A stretch of DNA of 64,000 nucleotides from Vicia villosa (Eukaryota; Streptophyta; Magnoliopsida; Fabales; Fabaceae), in contig NW_026705407.1 of the NCBI RefSeq assembly GCF_029867415.1, forward strand, positions 650,943-714,942, written 5' to 3'. The translations under genes were made by a program, and so were the position numbers. Shown here in pieces: positions 9,488 through 21,200 of this stretch (positions are counted from its first letter, which is position 1; every line of letters starts with the position of its first letter). The notes below the pieces were generated by a model that worked only from the letters and a program-made list of their open reading frames with translations, was not told where the DNA came from and did not search any database.

Positions 9488-12400
9488 TTTGAGCGGCGAA
9501 CAACATTCGGAACGTCGACAGCTTTCCAGTAGCAACGAACTCCTCTGTGTATTATGTATTTAGGAAAATTTTCCTCAGAATTATCTTCAGTACTGACATT
9601 GACCGCTGGTCGAGCAGGATTTGAAGGTCCTGGTTTGTCACCCTTGTTCTTTGTTGAGTTGAAACGGTCTTATTCTACTTCTTGAAGAGCATAAGATGAA
9701 TCAAAATCTTCATAATTTTCAGGATGTAATTCCCAATCCTCAGGATGAAGAGACTCATTGTCAGAGACACTTTCTGAGTCAACTGCGGGGCCATCTTCCC
9801 CTTCATCTTCAAAAATGGCATTTATATGATAATAACCATCTTCAGAGTTATCAATCTTTGTAGATGCGTCGAAGCTGAAATCTTCAGTAATTTCAGGTTG
9901 CTGAGAAAATTGAGAGTATTTGTAAGCCTCTTCTGGTTGACTATTATATTCAATGGGATCTCCCCATCCAGTTGGTTGGATGTATTCAATCGCAATCTTT
10001 GAACTTTCAGGTGCAGTATATTTCACCATATAATCATATTTGCCACTTGGTTGTCCCAAGGTGTCCCAGACCTCTGCAAGAATAGGCGGAGTTTCTTTGG
10101 CACTTGTTTTGACTTTGCCTCTGGTTTTCTCTGAAGGAGGATAGAACGGTGCATACAGTTCTTCTTGAGATATGTATCCCGAGTCATTGAGATAACATTT
10201 CCATTCTTCTTCAGGATCGGGCAGACCTTCTTCGATACATTCTTCGATAAGGACATTAACCTCTTGAGGAATCGGGTTAAGGAACCCTCCACTAATGAAT
10301 GTTTCTTTGATCGGACGAAGGGTTTCATCTTTCCTGGTGCAGTTGGAGAATGTTGGTGAACATCCGAGCCCTGCTCTGGTTTCATTCTTGGTCGGGATCA
10401 CAACTTGCCCCCAGCCAGTGGTAGTTCCATCTTTTACTACTTTCACTGCCTCTTTGTAAGAAGAGATTGATGCTTTCCTTTTGGAAGATTCGTCTTCTAA
10501 AGAGAGACCTTAGAACTGCTTTCCTTCCTCATTATCAGCACTTATGAAAGAGAAATTGGATAAATGGCTCACCATCAAGGCTTGTTCCCCACTTATTGTT
10601 ACCAATTTTCCATTTGTTACAAATTTTAACTTTTGATGGAGCGTAGAAGTTACTGCCCCTGCTTCATGGATCCATGGTCGTCCTAACAGACAGCTATAAG
10701 CAGCTTGAATGTCCATGACCTGGAAGGTGATTTGAAATGTATGTGTACCAATTGTCATGGGAAGGTCGACTTCGCCGATAACAGATTTTCGCGATCCATC
10801 AAATGCTTTGACTACTACACCACTGAACTTCATAGGCATTCCTTGGTAAGATAAACGAGCAAGAGTCGTCTTTGGCATCACATTCAAGGAAGATCCAGTG
10901 TCTACCAGCACGTTAGACAAAGAGTCTGACTGAGAGTTCATAGAAATGTGCAGAGCAAGATTGTGATTTCTACCCTCCTCGGGGAGTTCTTCATCACAGA
11001 AGCTTAAATTGTTGCAAGTTGTTATGTTGGCTATTATCCCATCAAAATGGTCAACAGTCACATCATGATCTACAAAAGCTTGATCTAATACTCTCATCAG
11101 GGCTTCCCTATGGGCTTCTGAATTCAACAGCAACGAAAGTATTGAGATCTTTGAAGGAGTCTGCATAAGCTGATCCACAATCTTGTATTCACTTCTTTTG
11201 ATAAGCTTCAAAATTTCATCAAAGTCAGGATTGACATTGGTTCCACTGGATTGACCAACATCAGTGCTTGTATTACTGATAGGAATTTCCTCACGATTCC
11301 CCACCGGTGTATCAACAGGATTTTGCCAGGTTGCACGAGCAACAGGTTGTTTTGGAGGTAGTGGGGTGTACACACGTCCACTTCTGGTTACTCGACTAAC
11401 ATCAGTGATATTCGCGACAGATGAAAGAGTAGGTAAAGGAACTTCTTGTCCATTCTTTATCATTGTTGCATTATAGTTGTATGGAACTGCTTTGTCAGAG
11501 TCATAAGGGACAGGTCCAGGTAGACAAATGATCAAAGGAGCAACAGAATCCCTTGGCTTGTTGTAAGTAACTTCTATGCGCTCAGGCATGTTGAAATGAG
11601 GAACGATGACGTTAACTTTAGGCATTTCCGAGTTGATATCTGAGACTAAAAGCTCATGCGGATAACATCCTATCATGTTAACTTCATCTTCGTTCCTATT
11701 TCTGTAGATCTGAATAGTACCATTATCTAACAAAACTTGAAGATCTCTTCTCACAATCGAACATCCATGAGGATCTACACAACATATGCTACAGGAACCG
11801 TAGTGATGCTGGCGAAAATTCTGCCCTTGACAGAGAGTAGCGTGCATTTGTACCAAATCTGCTCTTGAGAAGTTGATATTATAGACTCGATATGGACCAG
11901 GACATCTATACACCATGTTTACATCCTGCCCTCCATGATTGGGCAGCGGATTTGCTTGCACATTTGGATTCAAATTTCTGAAAGAGAGGAGACTAGATCT
12001 AACCAACCTCTGAACTTCATATTTCAAAGCTATGCAATGCTCAAGATCATGGCCAGGTGCTCCTTGATGATAAGGGCATGAGACCTCAACTTTGTACCAC
12101 CATGGAAGTTTCTCAAGTATTTGTGGTGGTGCTCTAGTTTGAACCAGACCTCTTTCAACCAAAGCAGGGTACAACTCTGTGTAGGTCATTGGAATTGGAT
12201 CAAACTGTGGAGCTCTTTGTACACGATTCTGATTATTGTTAAACTGTTGAGCCTGTTGTCGAGGCTGTTGTTGTTGAAACTGCGGGGTAAATCCCGGATT
12301 TGGTGCTGTATTAACGGCTATCGCGATAGCAGCAACCTGTTGTTGACGATTGACATTTCCTCTTGGCCTCCCTTGGGATACCATGTCAACACTTTGTTCT

Positions 12401-13541
12401 TTCTTCTTTGGGAAACCACTTCCGAACTTTTTGGTTCCGCTTGAAGATCCACCTTCTTTAGTTAGACGTCCGGTTCGGACTCCTTCTTCTAGACGCATCC
12501 CCATGTTTACCATTTCGGTGAAATCACTTGGAGCACTAAAAATCATGCGTTCATAGTAAAATGGGCCGAGAGTATTCAAGAAGATCTTTGTCATCTCTTT
12601 CTCTTTTAACGGTGGATTAATTTGAGCAGCAGTTTCTCTCCATCGTTGGGCATACTCTTTGAAAGCTTCATGGTCTTTCTGAGCCATGGATCGAAGCTAA
12701 TCTCTGTCTGGAGCCATATCCGAGTTGTATTTATATTGTCGGACAAAGGCCTCACCTAGATCGTTGAAAGTTCGAATGTTAGTGCTATCCAATCATGTGT
12801 ACCACTTCAGTTGGCACCAGTCAAACTGTCTTGAAAGTAATGGATGAGCAACTGATGATTATCTGCATAAGTAGACATCTTCCGGGCATACATCACGAGA
12901 TGGCTTTGTGGACAAGAACTACCTTTGTACTTCTCAAAGTCAGGGACCTTGAATTTAGCAGGTATTTGTACACTGGGAACCAAACATAGTTCCTGGGCAT
13001 TCTTCCCAAACAAATCTTTGCCACGAATAGCTTTGACTTCCAACTGAATCTTGTTGAACTGTTCTTGGAGATCTTCCACAAGATTACGCTGATTTGTGCT
13101 ATCACCTTGATCATGATAAATCTCATTGCCATCACAAGGAACAGTGTGAACCATAGGAGTCGCAACTGTCATAGTGGGTTGAGAGAGTGCCATAGTGATC
13201 TGAGAAAAAACTACCCCCTGATTTGGAGTGAACAGTGAACTTTGAGCAGCGGGCGCTTCAGTTGTGGATGTTGGAATCCTAGAGAAATTATGGCGAAAAC
13301 CCGTACCAAAGCTGAAAGGCGTGCCCCAACCTTCTGGCATGGAGAAAGATGGAATGCTGAATGCAACTGTAGAGACTGGAGTAGTGACTTCAGATGTCAC
13401 TGTTGCTTGACTGTTGGGTGGCGGCGGCTGATTCTGTGCGGCCATTAAGGAGTCAACCAGAATAGTGAGACTTTCCAACTTTTCTTGAAGGGTGGCAACT
13501 GTACCACGGAGCTCAATATTCTCTTGTTCAGAGTGTTCCAT
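9488..13541 (-). pseudogene. gag-pro: Ogre gag-protease exon (broken)
   Basis: This encodes the capsid protein and aspartic protease. The N-terminal part starts at M 13541 (MEHSEQENIELRG), with a leucine-rich coiled segment and a Q/P-rich linker. The core capsid region has FKEYAQRWRE. A Cys-His motif of spacing C-x2-H-x5-H-x4-C (CPYHQGAPGHDLEHC) stands where other gags have a zinc knuckle. The protease is LVDTGSSLNVMP, with LLGRPWIH downstream. The acidic C-terminal tail runs to the intron donor. Breaks: a frameshift between about 12690 and 12830, an in-frame TAG near 12698, TAA at 10510-10512 and TAA at 9670-9672. The M at 12687 is internal and not a real start. Confidence 0.8.
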
Positions 13542-13865
13542 TACTCTTCTTCTGCTTGAACGAGTATTGTATCTGTGATCTGATTGCGAGCGCGGTCGAG
13601 AAACTTTGAGACGCGACAGCTTGACGATCTAATGGAGAAAGATCCAAAAGATGAGACTCTATACAACAGACTCGATATGCAGAATGATGTATGCAAAAAG
13701 AAGTTTATGATTTTTTCCAAATATTTTAAAGATTATTTTCTTGCAAACATTTGAACACAAACTGTTCTTTTATTTAATTTTTTTTATTGCAATAATGGGA
13801 AATGTTACAACATTGGAGCGCAGCTCCTTACAGAAGCATATGATAAATAAAAAGCTAAACAATTC

Positions 13866-15395
13866 CTAAACATCCTCATCGGACGAAGAACCAAATGCGT
13901 TGTGCAGCTTGAGTTTCAGGATTTCTTTCCCATAGTGAGCTTTCAATTCGGCCTTTTCGGTCCTTAGCTTGTCAACAACATTCTTCCAATCGTCAGGAGT
14001 TGGAGCGTTGCTTGTTGAGCCTTCAAGCTTTTTCTTGCTTTCTTTGATGTACCTCTTGATTGCAGCGTCTTTCTGACGGATCTTCTCATCTTTACTCATG
14101 AGCCATCCATCTTGACAGTAGAGAGTTTCTTCGTGATCTTTCACTCTTTTCTTCAACTTTCTGTTTGCCATATCAGTTTTACGAAACTTATCTTCCCAAG
14201 CATCTTTCTCTAACCTCATCTTGGCTAAAGTGTCTTGGTATTCCTCCATAGTGGGAATGTTGGGTAGTTGAGATACCACAGGAAACATGGGTTTTTCATA
14301 AGCATAAGGCATTTGAAACTCCTTTGCTCTTTTCTTTACCCAGCAGGTGTAGGCGTCCATGGCAATGCAATTTCTTGCCTCACCTTTTTCTTTCCATCGG
14401 ACGTCGTACCAAGCTCTCACCATTCTTGTTTTCAACCTTTGAGGATCATCCCCTTCTTGATAGAAGTAGCCTTCCACCGTGGGACCAATGGGTTTAGTTG
14501 AATTTGCATACCCGAGTTGTCGTTGGGCTAAAATTGGATTGTAGTTAATTCCTCCTTGTGTACCAATGAGGGGTACGTTGGAGAACTCTCCACAACTATC
14601 AATGGTTTCTGTACCACAGCGAGCCAAGGTATACCAATGAATATCATTATTAGTAAGAGACATAAGTCTTCGAGGCCAACGCAAACCTTCTCGGTTTTCC
14701 GTGAAGATAGGAGACTCAGGTAAGTGTGAAACAATCCATTTGAACAACAGAGGTGCACAACATACAATGATTCCACCGCCTTGGCGATTCCTATGATGGA
14801 CAGAGAAATACATGTCACCAAGCAAAGTCGGAACAGGATTTCCAATCAGAAAGATCTTTATGGCGTTGATATCAACAAAATCGTTGACGTTGGGAAACAG
14901 AACCAACCCATAGATGAGCAAGGCTAGTATAGCTTCAAAAGCTATCATGCTACCAGTTTCGATGAAATCAAAGGCTTTCTTTATTAGGAAGTGTGAAGTT
15001 AAACCCGAGAGGTTTCCTTTGGTAGTCCAATTACTCTCTACTTCAGATTTCTTCAAGTGGATACTTGCTGCAATGACGTGTGACTTAGGAATGGCTTCCA
15101 AACCATTGAAGGGTATTTTTTCAGACACAGGAATACCCAAAAGATTGGCATATTCTTCCAAGGTCGGTACCAACTGGTAGTCTGGAAAGGTAAAACATCG
15201 GTAGACGGGATCATAGAACTGAACCAGAGTTTTGAGAAGTCCTTCATCAACATGAGTGTTAAAGATAGGCAAAAGCTTTCCATAACTTTTCCTAAAACCG
15301 GAAGGATCTTGTACAGAAGATGCTAACTCTCTCAGTTTTTCCACATCAGGCGATTTGAAACCGTACTTTTTGGAATGCCTTTTTACCCCTTCCAT
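13866..15395 (-). CDS. Ogre ORF1 protein, function unknown
   Basis: This is an uninterrupted 509-codon ORF upstream of gag, where Ogre elements carry an extra ORF of unknown role. Residues about 40-300 form a globular region (FYDPVYRCFTFPDYQLVPTL, then a hydrophobic patch MIAFEAILALLIYGLVLFP) resembling plant mobile-domain/DUF7745-like proteins as I remember them. Residues about 380-500 are charged and heptad-like, probably coiled coil, ending GSSSDEDV. It is the only long ORF of element 1 without a stop or frameshift, while gag and pol carry several. The start is the first M of the ORF, preceded by a leader with many upstream ATGs. A structural or host-interaction role would be speculation. 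Confidence 0.75.
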   Translation of the reverse strand: MEGVKRHSKKYGFKSPDVEKLRELASSVQDPSGFRKSYGKLLPIFNTHVDEGLLKTLVQFYDPVYRCFTFPDYQLVPTLEEYANLLGIPVSEKIPFNGLEAIPKSHVIAASIHLKKSEVESNWTTKGNLSGLTSHFLIKKAFDFIETGSMIAFEAILALLIYGLVLFPNVNDFVDINAIKIFLIGNPVPTLLGDMYFSVHHRNRQGGGIIVCCAPLLFKWIVSHLPESPIFTENREGLRWPRRLMSLTNNDIHWYTLARCGTETIDSCGEFSNVPLIGTQGGINYNPILAQRQLGYANSTKPIGPTVEGYFYQEGDDPQRLKTRMVRAWYDVRWKEKGEARNCIAMDAYTCWVKKRAKEFQMPYAYEKPMFPVVSQLPNIPTMEEYQDTLAKMRLEKDAWEDKFRKTDMANRKLKKRVKDHEETLYCQDGWLMSKDEKIRQKDAAIKRYIKESKKKLEGSTSNAPTPDDWKNVVDKLRTEKAELKAHYGKEILKLKLHNAFGSSSDEDV

Positions 15396-16160
15396 AACTA
15401 AATCCTATAATGTTTGCAAAGAAAATCCTCTAAATCTTTGGAAAAATCATGTTGTGTTTTTTTATGAAAAGATGGATTTTTTAATGAATGTATGAATGCA
15501 TGGATGCATGAATGCCACATATTCAAACATGGTAAAGTGAACATGGTAATACGAACATGGTAACGCAAACATGGTACTGCAAACATGGTAATGGTAATAC
15601 AAACATGGTACACATAGGTTCAAAGTTCCAGCGTCACGAGCATGAGGTCAGAGAACCAAACATGGGATAGTACTAGGGGTTAATCACCTGCACAACATGT
15701 TCTACTGATACGTCAGAGTCTACATTTTTCTTTCGGATATTACCGGCTTGCATGACTGAACTTGTGAGCCAGCAATATTCTCAAGAAAAACTGGTCTGAG
15801 TGTGGCTCTCCGCATGACAACTAATCCAAGTCTACACCTGAATAGTTTCTGCGCCACAACCTAATAAGGCCAGGATAGGTTGGGGTTCTACGGCCAACTC
15901 AGCTTCTACAGTTCAATGAAAGCAATAATGTCTTCGCTACGAAACATGCTAAACATATATTACCAACAAGGAACCTCCACTGAGCGGAAGGATTCTCACG
16001 TACGCCTGTACATGACTATACCCTCCACCTAATTCTTATGTGTACTTAATCTGGGTTAGGATTTGTCCATAATGTATCACTTGTAACAGAACCACACATG
16101 TAACACAAATAAAAACATAACAATTTGAATTAACCCTTCCTTTGGAAATAATAAAAAGAT
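15396..16160 (-). other. Leader of element 1
   Basis: This is the untranslated leader between the PBS and ORF1. Apart from the short repeat array at 15521-15612 I see no gene or clear structure. Confidence 0.4.
15521..15612 (-). repeat. Short tandem repeat with repeated upstream ATGs
   Basis: Six or seven copies of a roughly 14-18 bp unit containing 'aacatggta' (plus strand) lie here. In the transcript sense each gives TACCATGTT, so several upstream ATGs precede ORF1, the nearest about 125 nt away. Confidence 0.7.
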
Positions 16161-16180
16161 GTTCCCCAGTGAAGTCGCCA
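16161..16180 (-). promoter_or_regulatory. Primer-binding site of element 1
   Basis: Transcript-sense TGGCGACTTCACTGGGGAAC begins 6 nt after the LTR end. A PBS starting TGGCGACTC.. is typical of Ogre, described as matching tRNA-Arg; I recall this rather than having checked it. Confidence 0.75.
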
Positions 16181-16371
16181 TTTTTCTGTCGCGGGGAAAA
16201 ATCGTATCTTTTTCGGGATGAGACACCTGATGCCTTCTTTGGGCTCGAGTGCTCAAAAAATGATTTTTCTTTTGTTTCGACCAAACTTTTTATTGTTTCC
16301 AAAGTAGGAAAAGGAAAAAAGCTGCAATAACCTTAAAAGTGGGGGAGAGATTCCGGGTAAGAGGGTTGGTT

Positions 16372-16403
16372 ATACGAAGGGAAGGTATTAGCACCCAACG
16401 TAT
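16372..16403 (-). other. Conserved LTR hairpin, LTR 1
   Basis: Plus-strand arms ATACGAAGGG (16372-16381) and CCCAACGTAT (16394-16403) pair at 8 of 10 positions. Compared with LTRs A and B one A-T pair has become G-C, a compensating change, while two neighbouring pairs are lost. Confidence 0.45.
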
Positions 16404-16845
16404 CTATAGTACTCTATAGGTTTCTTTGCTATGTTTTTTCATTCTATGTTATTGAGAGGTTCTTGTGAGATAGGTGGGACCTAGGGTGTTTGTTTGATTA
16501 TGCTCGCAAAGATCATGGCGATCCTCTGCATACATATCCCTTAGAAGGAATCAGAGCATCTGTAGCTCGGGTCTACGGGTGCTAAGGTTTGAATGGTTTG
16601 AGGGAGAAGTTTTGCTCGCCAAGGATACGACCTTGTGCCTACGTATTCTCAAAGGGATGTTGAGAAAGTCAGAGCAATCGTAGTTCCCACTTATGCTAGT
16701 GGAAGCAAAGGATAAGAGACAAATGTCATCTACATGTTCGATGTATCTAATCTATATCATCACATACATCTGTTTGATTTTGTTTGAAAATCTTTTCATT
16801 ATAAGCCCTGGGCCATGCCACTTAGGGTGCTTAGAATGATAAAGA

Positions 16846-18030
16846 TGTTTTTTAGCCAGCCTTGTGGAAAAAACTTTCAATGAAGTCAGCCTTGTGACAA
16901 AAAGTTTTGATTAATCAGCCAGCCTTGTGGCAAAAGTTTCAATGAAGTCAGCCTTGTGACAAAAACTTTGATTAATCAGCCAGTATGGTGGCAAAAAGTT
17001 TGATTGATTAGCCAGCCTTGTGGCAAAAGAGAAATTTGATTGATTGATTGTTTGTGATGATATAGATGAGATACTCCTATCATAGAGATGATAAATGTCT
17101 AATCTCCTAGGGTATTTGATTTGGATATTGGGGATGCTTATAAGAAGCCCGTGGGTCCTTGTACGAAGCCCAAGAGGAGGCTATCTGAGGGTCCTTGCAT
17201 TGTAAGCCCAAGAGGAGGCTATGGGAGGGACAATCGAGGGTCCTTGCATTGTAAGCCCAAGAGGAGGCTATGGGAGGGACAAGTCGTTTGTACGAAGCCC
17301 AAGAGGAGGCATGGTATAGTTGGTTTGAGCTCTTAGAGCGATTGCACCGGGAAACCATACTCTATGTCCTAACCTAAACTAAGGGAGATTCTTTGCACGA
17401 AGCCCAATAGGAGGCTATGGGGACCTAGTGTTGTACTAAGTTGAACAAGTATATATAACACGATCAAAAACATGAACAAGTATGAACAAACATGGACAAA
17501 CATGAACAAGTATGAACAATTACATATATATGACAAAGTGTGTGTATATAATGGAGTTTATGAAGGAAATATACCTGTAAGCATGATCCATTTGTATACA
17601 CGGGGCTCGGGACTTATACTCTGGGAGAGGCCCATTGAGTTTATTCAAAAGCTATGTAAACAAATATTTACAAGAGGGCTTTGGGACTTATACCTACATG
17701 GAGGCCCATGGTATTTTTGGGAAGATTTAAAGAAAACCTTCATTTTTGATTTGTTATTCGAGGTTAAAAATCAAATTGATCGAGGTATGTACAAAAAGGT
17801 GTATGTACAATGAAATACCTAATTTCATGTAAGGGAATGGGACTTATACCTATGTGGAGGCCCATGTTTTATTTTGTAAAACATGGTTGATTATTTTGTT
17901 AACAGCGCGAGGTTTCGTCGTTTTGAAAACAGTTTGAAAGTTTTATTTTGAAAGAAGTTTTTTGTTTAAAGAAAAACTGTACAAAGAAAAAGGAATGGGA
18001 CTTATACTCTCTAATATTCGAGAGGCCCAT
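16846..18030 (-). repeat. Dispersed short modules in LTR 1
   Basis: Three module types recur on the plus strand. 'agccagccttgtggcaaaag' variants occur at 16855-17030, 'gaagcccaagaggaggcta' variants at about 17156-17420 (five copies), and 'gggacttatac..gaggccca' at about 17610, 17685, 17840 and 18000. Modules two and three also occur in LTR C. Confidence 0.65.
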
Positions 18031-18509
18031 GTTTGAAAATCAATTGACCAATCCAAAAAGATTTGATCAAGAGTTTTTTTTGAAAAGAAAACCAAAAAGA
18101 AATGGTTTATTGTTTTTTTTGAAAAACTTTGATCGTTCGTTTTAAAACAGTTTTGAATTTGAAAGAAATCAACTTAATTAAGATAAAAACAAATTTTATG
18201 CTTAATTAAGACCTAAGTGATTAGGGTTTGATCACAAAAATAATTACAAGTGATTAAGTTTGAAAATCAAGTGAAAAAACTATTTTTTAAAGTATTAAAA
18301 CATTAAAAAACAAGTCATTTTAAACTTAATAAAAATATACCAAATAATAAATATTTTTGTGATTTTTTTTATATTCATAAAATATATATATTAAATGAAT
18401 AATGTACAAAAAATGAAGTAAAAATGATGAATTTTGATTGGTTAATTAATGGATTGAAGTTGTGAAAAAAAATAGAAAAATAGTGTTAAAAAAAAGGTTT
18501 TGTCTTCCA

Positions 18510-18575
18510 AAGGGCTTGAACCCACGCCCTTATGCTTATCAGCCAAAACAACAACCAACTGAGCTGCGCGCGCAG
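18510..18575 (-). other. tRNA-like segment in LTR 1
   Basis: In the sense of the element it has an A-box-like AGCTCAGTTGG (18565-18555), a CTGATAA where an anticodon loop would be, and a B-box-like GGGTTCAAGCC. A-box to B-box spacing is about that of a tRNA. The acceptor stem and the 3' half of the T-stem do not pair well, so this is a tRNA-derived relic or pol III-like promoter rather than a functional tRNA gene. The GAT in the loop position suggests tRNA-Ile ancestry. Confidence 0.5.
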
Positions 18576-19512
18576 CTTGTTAATGATACACACTCATTTA
18601 ATTATATTTAAAAACAAGTGTTTGAATTTTCTGAACAAAAAATGGCGCCAAGAACACCATCCCCATTTGATTTTGAAAATCTTTGAAACTGGATTGTTTT
18701 GATCAAGTAGATAGTCTATCTTGCTCGATTTTTCATAAGGAACATGATTGTAACCTTTAATTTCATTTATTTCCACTCTAAGGCTATCAATTTTCTGATG
18801 AACACGAAGAACCCTAATATGACAAATCATTGTGAAATCGTGTATGATCATGATATGATGCAATTGATTGAGGGTTAATGATCCATATGTATGCAGAAAC
18901 ATGATGGTAAACCAGTTTTTCATTTATGATGCATGTATGATAGAGTTTGAAGTTCAAAGCACTTACCTCAAAAACTTGAAAAACTGGAAATTGAAATCGT
19001 GCCTGGAGGTGTTACAGATGTTGCTTCTTGATCTGGACAGCTTCAATGGAACATATTTGGATGATTGGAATGAACTGAAAACCTCTGGATCAATTGGTGA
19101 TACCTGATCTGCAGTAGGGCTCAAGTGAGGATCAAGCTTAGTGATTTTGGAGTTACAGGTCAGGGATGATGATTGGGATAGTTCATATATGGTATATGGG
19201 ATGTGTTTGGATGATTAACTTGGACAGAAATGAGCTAGAATGAAAATTGGCATGATAAGGCTAGTGTTATGCATATTTGGGAAGTGAGGTAGTGATTATG
19301 AGATTTAGGTGTTTTTGGGGTGTGTGAGTGGATCAAACAACTTCCATATGATGTTTAGGAAGTGTTAGAAGCAACACTTTGCTCAGAAATTGCAAGAGAT
19401 GGAAATTGCAATTCTTCCTCTTTGAAACTCATGAAACTTGCAACTTAAGAAAGAAGAGAGAAAACCTATGATTATGAGGTTTTGGTGTGATTTGAAGAGT
19501 GGAAATGACCTT

Positions 19513-19520
19513 TATTTATA
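19513..19520 (-). promoter_or_regulatory. TATA box of LTR 1
   Basis: TATAAATA on the minus strand about 1.6 kb into the LTR, in a position comparable to the mid-LTR TATA of A, B and C. Confidence 0.5.
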
Positions 19521-21123
19521 GGCCAAGTTTTCTGAATACAAAGCCCTTGCAAGTGGATCAAAGAGTGATGATTTGGCTTAAGAGATAAAATGGAATCTTT
19601 CACATTAAATGCAAGATGGTTAAAACCTAAACCATGGTTAAAATTGGCTATGCTTCTTATCTCTTTCCCATCTGTCTCAAATCAGAAAATATCTTCCAAT
19701 TATTGCATATGTGTATCATTGCTTGCATCTTTTGGTAAAATGGTTCATGACTTTGGCAAAATGACTTGAAATTTCAAGTGAAAATGATCACTAATTGCAT
19801 AATTCAAAACCATAGCTATGCTCCATATTTTTTCATGCTCTTGGACATTTTGGAAAGCTCATGTTATGTACTTCAAAACCCTTGTTGAAAGTTTCTTCAA
19901 GACCTTTAAGGAAATAGGTGAAAAAGATCCATGAACTTTGAAGAAAGTGAGATTTTAAGTGAAATTTTCAAAAGATACCAACTTTGAAGCTCCATATCTC
20001 TTAAATGGTTGATCTTTTGGAAAATCATTTTATGTGACAAAGTTGTTCATTGGATCAAAATCTACAACTTTCATGTTGGAAGTTTTTTTTCAGTTTGTAG
20101 GTGAAATTTTGAGTTATTCCCATCCAAAGTTTGGAAAAAATCATTGAAAAACACAGAAATTTTTCTAAGTATGAAAGTCAAACTTTTGACTTTTTGATTC
20201 TTGATTGATTTTCTTGATTTTTCTTGATCAAATGACTTCATATATCATATATTGATGATTCAAAACTTCAAAAGTCATGGTTGACCAAAATTCCCCAAAA
20301 GTCAATGGTGATCTTGTATAGTTGACTTTTTCAGACGAATCGTGTTTCTGGAGATTTCAAATGAACCAGGCTATCCTCACCAAATGAATGGTATGAATGG
20401 ATCACATTGAATTATTGGAGGACCTTGAGCCATTGTTTAAGTTGTGGCACCATGTTCTGATTAAAAAGTCAGTGGTTTAAGTGAATTAGGTCAAAAACCC
20501 TAATTGTCGACCTGATGAGATTGATGACTGTGGATCTTGAATTGAGATGTAATTTCCATTGGATATTGTCATAGGGATTATTGGAAGATTATTAAAACCT
20601 TTGAGTGATCCCCTGGAGCTTTTTAGGGTTTCCCAAATGTGATCCCTGATTTTAGTCCCTGATAGTTCAAAACCCTAATCTGATGATTTGAAATTTCACT
20701 GTTGATCAATCCCTGTGTTGGGGATGTCTTGAGTCAATATATTAGGTCAAAATGATGTACTTGGGGTCTTGAGGTCATGCCCCAGGTCATTAGGTCAAAT
20801 CCTGAGTAAAAATTAGGAGTATGCTATCTTCAGTCAAAACCCTAATCTGATCGATTCAGAGCCTTTGAGCTTGTTGAAATGGATTTTTGAGGACCAAATG
20901 TTGATTGTTGATGAAGGTGGTTCTTTTGAGATGAAGGGAGAACAAAACCCTAATTGATTGTTACTTGTACTGATGAGTGACTTCTTGTTTAAATCCTGCT
21001 GAGTCACAAGTAGCAAACACAAGCTATGCAATTTGTTAGAGATGCAAATGATGCATATGCAAATGATATGAGGGGGTATCTTAGGTCAAAAATTGGGGTA
21101 TGACACTCGCAACCAAAAGTTAT

Positions 21124-21200
21124 TAAGTCAAAACCTATGAAGGAGACTTATCAAAAATTGAAACATCCCGCTGACTGTAATCTCAAAATAAACAGTTCAG
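21124..21200 (+). other. Post-pol stem-loops of element D (two-hairpin form)
   Basis: TAAGTC/GACTTA (21124-21150) has the loop start AAAACC, as in elements 1 and B. A second stem CTGACTGT/ACAGTTCAG (21171-21200, one bulged base) is followed by GGCAAAAGTTAGGGA. Context and order match elements 1, B and E. Confidence 0.55.

Larger units (their letters stand above)
4125..21105 (-). mobile_element. Ogre/Tat Ty3-gypsy element 1 (3' LTR outside window)
   Basis: In transcript order (descending coordinates) the element has a 5' LTR 21105-16187, PBS 16180-16161, leader, ORF1 15395-13866, gag-pro 13541-9488, intron 9487-9129, RT/RNase H/aRNase H/integrase 9128-5664, and a 3' UTR with hairpins. This order, with ORF1 before gag and an intron between pro and RT, is the Ogre layout. 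The 3' LTR is not visible because LTR A interrupts the 3' UTR at 4124. The element itself seems inserted into element D; the bases right of its LTR are CTCGC. Stops, frameshifts and an altered integrase residue mean it cannot be autonomous as it stands. Confidence 0.85.
16187..21105 (-). mobile_element. 5' LTR of Ogre element 1
   Basis: The LTR is 4919 bp in the minus sense. Transcript-sense start is TGTCATACCCCAATTTTTGA and the end is CCCCGCGACA, then 6 nt and the PBS. It contains a TATA box at 19513-19520, the conserved hairpin at 16372-16403, dispersed modules (16846-18030) and a tRNA-like segment. It is distantly homologous to LTR C. The ORFs in it are low-complexity and unsupported. Confidence 0.85.

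Noticed and set aside
12687..12689. ATG at 12687 as the start of a separate gag protein
   Set aside because: Homology to gag continues upstream across a frameshift and a TAG, so this Met is internal.
17472..17813. 113-aa ORF in LTR 1
   Set aside because: Made of the dispersed LTR modules and asparagine/tyrosine-rich repeats, antisense to the element, no recognisable domain.
18510..18575. Functional tRNA-Ile gene
   Set aside because: The acceptor stem and the 3' side of the T-arm do not pair, and it lies inside an LTR. Called a tRNA-like relic instead.
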